64,000 nt of DNA. It comes from Pampus argenteus (taxonomy: Eukaryota; Chordata; Actinopteri; Scombriformes; Stromateidae). This document shows positions 50,820 to 64,000 of this stretch, piece after piece. Position numbers and translations under genes: made by a program. Below the pieces are notes generated by a model, which ran no database searches, was not told where the DNA came from, and saw nothing but the letters and a program-made list of their open reading frames with translations. The DNA lies in NCBI GenBank assembly GCA_036937835.1, contig CM072862.1, positions 27,471,501-27,535,500 of the forward strand, given 5' to 3'. How positions within the stretch are numbered: position 1 is the stretch's first letter; every line of letters starts with the position of its first letter.

Positions 50820-50965
50820 TGTCGTCATGGCGACAGGATAAACAGACAATAACAAGCCTTAAGCACTTCAGAGCTCTTTCAAATCCTGCGGTTGCCACTG
50901 AGGGCGAGAAGAGAGAGAGGAAGGTGAAGAAGACAAGACAGGCGAGGACAGAGAAGACAGGCAGG
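50820..50965 (+). other. tppp3: Candidate tppp3 5' noncoding exon
   Basis: A purine-rich stretch ending in a strong donor (AGGCAG/GTAAGACG, boundary 50965/50966) three kilobases before the tppp3 coding start, which itself follows an acceptor by eleven bases, so an upstream untranslated exon is required. This is the best donor seen, but the 5' limit and usage are unproven. Confidence 0.35.
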
Positions 50966-51022
50966 TAAGACGTCGCAGAAAGCTGTGTGTGTTTAATGCT
51001 ACCTGTCAGTCAGAATCCACTG

Positions 51023-51120
51023 CATGAAACAGAAAATGATAATGATAATAATAATAATAATAATTATAATACATTTTATTTAAAAAGCACTTTTCTAGAT
51101 ACTCAAAGACACTTTACATA
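51023..51120. repeat. (AAT)n with L2-like tail sequence
   Basis: (AAT)n followed by ATACATTTTATTTAAAAAGC and ACTTTACATAATAAG, the inverted form of a fish LINE 3' tail; probably a short fragment. Confidence 0.5.
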
Positions 51121-51928
51121 ATAAGAACGTCAAATCAGTAAAAAGCAAGCTGTAGAGTTTATTTAGTTGTTATTTATTTTTCTGTCTGGTGTCACATCTG
51201 ATCTGTGTCTACCGTACAGTCTACGGAGACATCCAGCTAAACAGAAGATGTTCGTATATGTATTAAAGTAGATACTGTGTATATACTGTATGATGTGACC
51301 AATAATGCACAACAAACATACAGTGCAGTATCTGTATAAGCCTGCTGTGAGCTGTTGGTTTATTTTGATCATTTGTTTGTGTTTTTATCTATAAATCATT
51401 TAATATATAAAATGTCAGAAACAGTGAAAAATGTGGATCAAAAGAAAAACTGAAAATCTGAAACGTTGAATGTGACTCCAGAGTAGCAGTAGCTTACCGA
51501 AGTTACTTTTGACACAAGCTGCTTCATAAACATACTCATGTTTGAATATAATATGTGGATGTTAGATTCATAAACAATGCAAAAACGTATTTAATATACA
51601 AATGATATGTTGCATTTACATGCATTCATGTGTAATGATGTCATATTTGGACAGTTTTGGGACAAACAGTTTGTTTGTGTCTGCATACGCATATGACAGA
51701 CTGAAAGAAGTATTGCCATTTGATGCTAACCCCTCAGATTTATCTGGTGACCCTTTGGAGGGCCCCGACCCCTAGGTTGGGAACCACTGGACTAAACTAG
51801 CTAACTGTATATAAAGTAGTTGAAACTAGCTCCACCTCCAGCAGCTACAACAGTAACATGCTGCTCTAACACTGATGCTTCAGTATTAATAATATAATGA
51901 TGTCATATATAATAATATATCAGTCACT

Positions 51929-52185
51929 ACTGATACTGCAGTACTTTAACTACATCAAGGTCACTATACTTATGTACTGATACTGCAGTACTTTAACTAC
52001 ATCAAGATCACTATACTTATGTACTGTTACTGCAGTACTTTAACTACATCAAGATCACTATACTTATGTACTGTTACTGCAGTACTTTAACTACATCAAG
52101 ATCACTATACTTATGTACTGTTACTGCAGTACTTTACCTACATCAAGATCACAATACTTATGTACTGTTACTGCAATACTTTAAC
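51929..52185. repeat. 47-bp minisatellite, about 5.5 copies
   Basis: The unit contains TACTGCAGTACTTTAACTAC followed by ATCAAGATCACTATACTTAT; successive copies differ at one to three positions, with the first and last copies most diverged. No spacer between units. Confidence 0.95.
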
Positions 52186-52795
52186 TGTGTTTCCATCCTC
52201 TGATTTCAATTTGCTTATAAAAAAAACAGTTGAAATAGAAGAAATGTAAAAAAAAGTTTTTATGTTTTAAAATTAGCAAAATGCGATAAACTGTGATGGA
52301 ACCAGACTTGGTTAATAAATGATGATTTACAGGCTTCATATTCAGCTTTCAATGGTTTTCTGTCAATTACATCCTGTTCTGATGTTAAAAATTGTCCAAA
52401 ATGTTTGTAGAAAGTACATAGAATATACATATACACCTGAAAAAGTGCAAAATAGGTGTCCTTAAAACATTATGGAAGAGCTGAAAACATCAGGTGTGTA
52501 TGGTGATGGATAAAAACTGTTATTGTTAGCTTCACCACCATCTTGACTGTAAAAGAGCTGGGAGGGAAAAGTGGGTTTTGGGTGGGTCAATTCACTTTTA
52601 ATTCATGTGATGTAGAACTTTGGCTTCATCATCCCGTTTGTTGTTACCTTATTAAGTTTATTATAGTTATATTAGGAAAACTGGATGTTAGTTTTGCTTA
52701 ATTTTGCAAGAGACTAAAGTGATGACATCACACAGAGCTGCTGGTTACCAACTCGCTGAAATGTCTGTCTGGAATCTATCATGTACGCACCAGTT

Positions 52796-52815
52796 TACAC
52801 ACACACACACATACA

Positions 52816-52867
<52 letters not shown>

Positions 52868-52868
52868 C
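52796..52868. repeat. (CA)n microsatellite
   Basis: About 70 bp of CA with a few interruptions. Confidence 0.93.
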
Positions 52869-52869
52869 T

Positions 52870-53970
52870 CTTTCTCTGCTTGTAACAACAGAAGTGTTCA
52901 CAGTAATATCTCTAACTTAAGTCCGCCCAGTGTGGCTTACAGCAATTCTGATCAAACTGTAACAAATCCTGTGTAAGTGTGCAGGTGAAAACATCGGGTT
53001 GTCGTGTTTGGACAGAAGCTCAACTGCCATGACTATGTAACCATGGCAACCGCATTTTGGGATTGCATCAGTGTGAGGTCATGTCTCACACAAATACTCA
53101 CACTGTCTTTATATTGGTGTGAGGCCCCCTGAGAGAGAAAACAGACGGGTTTACTTAAATATATCAATATTTTCAGCTCCTACCATGTTCTCATTGCGAT
53201 GGTTTCAACTGAAACTGGTCCTCACAAAGATAAAAATACAAGCACTCTCTGTGCAGAAGTCACAGGTCTTTAAAAAGTTTTCCACAGCAGCTTTTAGGCT
53301 ACTATCTGATTATTCTCTAGATATCATGTCGGAATACTTCTTATGATTCATTACTGGAGGCGAGCGTTTTGGTCATATTTGAAAATAGAGCACTGGTTTA
53401 CAAGACTTTCTTGATTTTACGGGGTGTATGAAAACATTTTAAAATATACAGTACATTGTAAGTTTAGGCTTTATTTGTCAGTGTACTCAGTGATAGACCT
53501 GCTGGTGTAGAGGATGAACATAAGAGAATATTTTAATAATAAGATGTTTTTGACTGATGTGTACCTAGGACCCCTTGTCCTCATTGCATTGTAATGAAAG
53601 ATGACTTTTTTGTTTTAATTTGATAGACAGTAATTCACAATAAATAAAACAGAAATTAGAGGAAAGCTTGAAAAAATTTGTTTTTTAGGAGTCTCATGAA
53701 CCCTTCTACAGGCATAGAGGATAGGCCTGTGTTTAATTGATGCCACAGTGTTTTAGTTGTGACGTCTATTGTTTTACTGCTGTTGTTTTATTGTTTTATC
53801 ATTATATATCTTCTTGATTGTATCACTTAAATGTTTTGGGCCTGTGAAGCACTTTGTAATTTGTAAATGCAGTCATTAATGTTTTATTATTATTTCACAT
53901 CACATTTACAGTTACTTCATAACAAACTGAACGTTTGTAAATTTTTGCTGCTGTGATTGGTTTCCGTTGT
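52870..53970. other. tppp3 upstream intron, no gene seen
   Basis: AT-rich; the open frame at 53119-53346 is not recognised and has no support. Confidence 0.5.
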
Positions 53971-53983
53971 AGATATTACTATC

Positions 53984-58919
<4,936 letters not shown>

Positions 58920-59474
58920 TGAGGCCACATCCCCTACTGGCAGACGACACAGCACTTAGGACCAAAACTTGATGTTTGACCCCTCTGTGAGCATGTGTGT
59001 GCGTGTGCCTGTGCGTGTGTGTGTGTGTGTGTGTGTGTACGTGTGTCTGTGTGTGTGTGTGTGTGTTCAGAGGTCACTTCCTGCTGAGCTGAACCTGGCA
59101 GAGCTTCAGGTCAGGAGGTGGAGTCTGTAAGTAAGTCACATAATCAGGTGTAGACAAGACCAAAGGGATATTTACTTAAGCAACAATAATTTAAATTATT
59201 TTCCTTTGCATCCAGTTTTTCCTAATTCCTGCAAATTTCACCATTAAAAATATGCTGAAAAATCAAACATTCTTGGCTGCAATAATCACAAAACTACTCT
59301 GACTGGACAGACTTGTTGGTACTTTTTTATTGTTGCAGAAGATGAAAGAAGCAGCTAATCCACACTTACTCCTCCAGCACCTCCTTGAAATGAGTATTTT
59401 CAATGACTCCATCTATGAGCGTTTTCAGTGCCCTCTATAGGAGAGATGGGACCAGACCACATACAGAACAAAGT

Positions 59475-59640
59475 CACGGTCGTTCCTAAACCATTAAACA
59501 ATAATGATGTTTTATGACAATGCTGTGGTTAAGATTTGGTTTAGGCACAAAAATATGTGGCTAAGTTTAGAGAAATATGGTTTGGGTTAAAATCATCACT
59601 TGAAACAGATTGTATGTCCTTAAAGTTAGGCAACCTCTGT
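59475..59640. repeat. Interspersed repeat, inverted copy of the 20800-20935 family
   Basis: GGTTTAGGCACAAAAA and AAACAATAATGATGTTTTAT are the reverse complements of motifs at 20830-20910. It lies within the tppp3 3' untranslated region. Confidence 0.45.
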
Positions 59641-60440
59641 CGTCGTGACAACACCACCTTGTCCCTTCCTCTGAACAGAAAACATAAAATAAATGTTACA
59701 TAACAGAAACATACATCTCAGAAACCAGCTTCAAACTGAATCGAATAATTCTGTGAATAATCAGAAAATTGACAGCTCGTCAGTTTATCCTGAAGTTTTG
59801 GATGAAAGCAAACTTTGACCTACAGGTGGCACTACATGAAAAATCAGAGGGTTCACAGAACTAAAGGGGGACACAAGAAAAGAGCTGATAACCTGATGAT
59901 CTAATGACAACATTTGGTGTGTTTTTCTGCAGCAGCTTTTGGATCAATATTGACTTGAACCGGAAACAGACAGAATCCTAAAAAACTGATGTCATGATGT
60001 GTTTTTTCAAGATCTTCTTCTGTTTTTATCTGAACTCTCTCCATGAAACTGACTCTGTGTTTCTGTCTTCATGTCTGAACTGGATTTTAAATGCCTTTAG
60101 TGACTTTGTTGAATAAATAAAAATTATTAAATAGTTTTTCTGGTATCTGTATTTGTTTTCTCTGCAGGAACCTTTGTTAGTACTCATACTTTACTGTTTT
60201 ACTCATATTTTTCAGAATATTTTGGACATTGTTCAGATTTTTACAATTCTTTTTATTTTGCTAATACAGACATTTTACTAATATTTTGTGGATATTTTAC
60301 TCATATTTCTTGTATATTTTTGACATATTTCTTTCTTATATTTGTGTTATTTTACTAACATTTTCAGACATTTTCTTTATGATGAACAGAAACAGTTAAA
60401 CCCAGAGATGCAATACAGATCAAAGATGATCATTTTCAGA

Positions 60441-60517
60441 GGATTGAAGGGAATGAAGCTACCTCAAGGTACAGGTGGGTTACCTGTACCTTGAGGTAGC
60501 TTCATTCCCTTCAATCC
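60441..60517. repeat. Perfect 36-bp inverted repeat with 5-nt loop
   Basis: The left arm 60441-60476 (starts GGATTGAAGGGAATGAAGCT) is exactly complementary to the right arm 60482-60517; the loop is GGGTT. It lies in the spacer between the 3' ends of tppp3 and the TRPM1-like gene. Confidence 0.98.
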
Positions 60518-62251
60518 CTGTCAGTCAAAATACTTTCATTAAATGGAAATAAAATATAAATATTGTTTTAAAATGACAAACATTCAATATCTTGAGACAT
60601 TTAAATTAAAAAAATGATTTTGTTGTACTGCGGCTGAAATGATTTTAATATATGTCTGCTTTACATATTTTAAAATCATCACTACAAACATCTGCACGTT
60701 TTAAAAGTTATTCACAAAACTTTCATATCAAACAGTAAAAATATTGAATAAAATATGTTTCAGTAGGAGACACACACATGCTGAATGTTAAACATAAAGT
60801 ATAACAAGAAAATAACAAACTCAGCTCTTCATTCCGGTTCACTTTATTTAGTTAGTTTAGTTACTTGTGTGTTAAACAACAGCTCAGTGACTTTCACTCA
60901 GATGTCCTTTTGATTTAAAAATGTAAAACTGTCCAATAAACTTGACTCTTCACTTCCTCACAAACAAATAAACAAAAATAACATGGGCTATCAACCAAAT
61001 TGCTATTTTAAACATCAGAATCACAATCGGTACATTTTTTATTCAGGTTTTGACACTATTAAGGATGTTATTTATATTTTCTGACATTAGATCAAACATC
61101 AGTAGTTAGTAAGCAATCAGTAGTTTCTTCATCATCTCTTGTTGTAATTATTGAAGTTGTAGTAACAAAAACCTAAACTGCATCATTGTGTGTAACTGCA
61201 GGACTGATGACTGATCAGTGACAAAGACTATTAAGCAATTATTTACTATTTACAACCGAGCGCTAAATCTTCTTTTGAGTGGAGCTAGAAGACAAAAAGA
61301 CAAAGCAACACATTGAATGTTCCAGTAGGATAAAGTAAAATGTGTAATAAACTATATCCAGTCATCCATCAAAGCCCGGTAGATATGCCAAAACTTAATA
61401 CGGGGTTCAATATTTCACTCTTTCTGACAAGTCATCAGGTCTGTGGTTACATTTAATAAGTCAGTAATTAAAATAATTAGTCTGAGATGAAAATACACTT
61501 AGCTGAACTTTCTCTGTTATATGGTAGCTGTGTGAGACGCATATTAATTTATAGTTAGTTATCTTGTTCGCACAAAATGAAAAATGATCACCTTTTGGGA
61601 CTTTTCGCTTTCTTAATCATTGACAAGTAGAAAACCACCAGAATGATCTTTTAAATGTTAGTGCACACTATTCTGCAGCTGTTTTGTAGCGAGTCTGTGT
61701 TACCTCAGTACAAAGGGCAGTAGGCTGATGGTGTATGACCAATGTTTATGAATCATAAAAACTGAATATGGTACTGAGGACATTGTTGCACATAATCGGT
61801 CTAAAAAACAGCTAAGATCTGGTGTTACGTCTTTTCATTTAAGACAAACAGATTTGTTCAATGTACTATCTGAATGATAGAAAATGAGCTCCATTTAGTT
61901 TTTTTACTATCCTTATTATTAAGGAACTGCCCAGTGCTTTGTTTACTAAGAAAAAACAGATATTGATTTTGTAAATATGCATGATGCACAAAGAGTTTAA
62001 ATGAAACATAAATGGCAGAAGAGAAAAAGACCTTTATCAGGATAATCTGTAGATATGTTAGATTTCTTTTTTATGAACAGTTCATTTGGAATTTTTGTTT
62101 TCTGTTGTTTTACGTATTTTTGTTCATGTTTCTTTTCTTGTTCCATTTGCTTCTGTACATGCTTTGTGTATGTATATGTGTATATTTATATGTGTTAGAT
62201 GTTTGGCATGACACAAAAAATTGTTACCAGACTGCTGATCTAAACAAAGAA
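60518..62251. other. Convergent spacer and probable TRPM1-like 3' untranslated region
   Basis: AT-rich; several TTTATT strings could be minus-strand polyadenylation signals (for example about 60845 and 61035) but none is clearly preferred. No repeat family recognised. Confidence 0.4.
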
Positions 62252-64000
62252 TCAGAGCTTCTCGATACACTCCTGGTCCTGGTCCCAGCCCGTCCCCCCG
62301 CTGAAGGCTGAGACCAGGTCTGAGATGCTGCCAGCAGGTCGGGGCGTCTTGATCTTCCTCGGGTTGGCATTGAGGCTCTTAGAGCGCAGTGTTGGGTACA
62401 TCCTGTCCTCCAGCATCTGCTCTTCCTCCTCCCCCCTATTACCATGGTTACTGCCCGCCATCTCGCTGACCCCCTTGGAATGAGGCATGCTGGGAGATAC
62501 ATCCTGATATGTTGGGCTGGACAGCGAGAACTCCATGGCGACAGATGCTGGTCTCCGGGCCGGGTTGCAGGGTGAGATCAGGATGTCCACATTGGACAAA
62601 GACTGAGTCTGGTCCCTCAGACCTCTCACCTCTAGAGTTGGGCCATATACCTGATCACCTGCAAACAGGAAGTACGTTCTGAGGTAACATGTCTCATACC
62701 GTCTGTATAATAACTGTTCCTCGTTCACTCGTACACTAACTGAAGTGTTCATCTATATTGTTCGGCACAAACCGAACTGCATGGATTATATTTAAAGCTC
62801 ACAAAGCACTTCTCTCTGTAAGGATTCAGTCTCTTTCTAAACTTGTAGTCTATACAACAAAACCCAGTATGCTACATTTCCCAAAATGCAAATGCTTAAT
62901 GTGTCAAGTCTTGTGCCTGGTGATGTAAAGTCATATATGTATGCTGTCATAGTTGGATGTAATGGGAAGTCACGTTTGATCCTGTCTCTCCTACCTGCTG
63001 CTCCCTCAGTGTTTCCCCCTCCTCCCTCTGAACTCAGTTGGACCCTCTTGTCTTTGTCCTCGGCATCCCCGGTCACAGAGACTCTGTCCTCATGCTCCAG
63101 CTGGTAACGATACAGGCTGTATCCGTCGGCACTGTTGATGCTGGCGTGTCGCAGCAGAGCAGTCGGCTCGCAGACGGACGATCCTCTGGAGCGCGAGCGG
63201 ACAAGCTCGGAGCGATCAATGCCTGCAAGCTTCTCCAAAGCATTCATCATCCGGCCGGAGAACTCCTCCAGCTGAGCCAAACGCAGGTCCACCGTCTGCA
63301 GGGACGCCTTCATTGAGTGCTCCCTCTCATTCACCTCCTCCAGGCGCATGGACATGTTCTCTACCCTGAGCACACAGACAAGGCACACGCAACATACAAC
63401 ATGCAGAACATACATACATCATACGACAGTCAACAAGCAGAAAACAGAACATGGTAATTATTGCAATGCTTTACCAAAAAACTTTAAGTGTAGTGTATAA
63501 TTGATAAACACGATTGTTAAATCAGTTTCTTGACCTCTCTGATGTGACTCTGATTCTCTCATTGTTGGATGACTGTTTCTCGTCATCTTTCTCTCGGAAA
63601 TATTCCTCCACACACTGCTCCTCGAACTCATGCAGACTCTTCAGCTCATCTGTGCTCAGCACCAGCTCTGAGGAGATTTATTTATTCATCAATTTATTAA
63701 TCAATTTATTAATCAAACACACATATTTAATGTGTATTTCAGTTGTGAATCAAACATATTTAATCTGTATTTATAGATACATATATATGATCAGTAATCA
63801 TTATCTTACGCAGTCGTCTCTCGCGGTCGTCATGCTCGCCCTCCAGACGCCGCCGGCAGTGGCAGCACAGCCTCTTGAGGACGATGTAGATGTGGGGGAA
63901 GACGATGAGGGGTGGGGGCAAGATAGGCCGGTCGTGGAAGGTCATGATCAGTTGATACCGCTGGAACTTCCACACCTGGTTGGAGATAGACTTCACCTCG
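62252..64000 (-). CDS. trpm1: TRPM1-like cation channel, last four exons (5' part outside window)
   Basis: C-terminal cytoplasmic part of a melastatin TRP channel. Exons in gene order: from beyond 64000 to 63810, 63667-63535, 63365-62995, 62658-62252 (stop TGA at 62254-62252); phases agree. The first has the TRP helix (VWKFQRYQLIMTFHDRP) and LPPPLIVFPHIYIV; the second LHEFEEQCVEEYFREKDDE; the third a predicted coiled coil (ENMSMRLEEVNERE, SLQTVDLRLAQLEE) and SINSADGYSLYRY, which singles out TRPM1 over TRPM3/6/7; the last has LRSKSLNANPRKIK. The tail after the coiled coil is far shorter than in mammalian TRPM1. In mammals TRPM1 is the retinal ON-bipolar transduction channel. Which teleost paralogue this is cannot be decided. 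It converges on tppp3. Confidence 0.9.

Noticed and set aside
51929..52185. Possible CRISPR-like array
   Set aside because: The 47-bp units abut directly with no spacers, and the sequence is vertebrate.
53957..53983. Upstream in-frame start for tppp3 (53957)
   Set aside because: It lies before the splice acceptor at 53972; the extra residues are not part of the family N-terminus.

Overview
The window looks like nuclear DNA of a teleost fish, probably a spiny-rayed (percomorph) species. All protein genes are vertebrate-type split genes with GT-AG introns. The spaces between exons hold typical fish mobile DNA (Tc1-like and hAT DNA elements, several non-LTR retrotransposon families, Ty3/gypsy remnants, a Penelope-like fragment) and long GATA/GACA, CA/TG and TA microsatellites. 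No prokaryotic gene, CRISPR array or RNA gene was seen.

Layout: (1) About 22-20,400, minus strand: an ABCC half-1/half-2 transporter gene of the MRP5/8/9 group, best matched to ABCC12 (MRP9). Twenty-five coding exons can be joined in frame with no stop, from a start codon at 18095 to the middle of the second nucleotide-binding domain; the 3' end lies outside the window. (2) About 20.4-24.9 kb: divergent intergenic region with a nearly intact Tc1-like transposon (21344-22908), a retrotransposon 3' tail and gypsy debris. (3) 24.9-46.5 kb, plus strand: zdhhc1, a DHHC palmitoyltransferase, with a GC-rich promoter/5' exon and ten coding exons giving a 556-residue protein; its introns are full of LINEs, Tc1 elements, a hAT-type MITE and a perfect 29-bp hairpin. 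(4) 46.5-53.9 kb: intergenic, with gypsy gag debris, a LINE fragment and two minisatellites. (5) 54.0-60.1 kb, plus strand: tppp3 (178 residues, three coding exons), with a degenerate minisatellite in intron 1 and LINE copies in intron 2. (6) 60.1-62.2 kb: convergent spacer with a perfect 36-bp hairpin. (7) 62.2-64.0 kb, minus strand: the last four exons of a TRPM1-like channel gene, running off the right edge.

The genes do not form an operon or an obvious pathway. The adjacency of zdhhc1 and tppp3 is conserved vertebrate synteny (from memory, they also lie close together on human 16q22). The most interesting signals are regulatory or architectural: long UG tracts that abut the 3' splice sites of three exons in two genes, a LINE whose 5'-truncation point coincides with a splice donor of the transporter gene, a Tc1-like element carrying a Penelope-like fragment, a hAT-type MITE with an 8-bp target duplication, and two long perfect hairpins with 5-nt loops.
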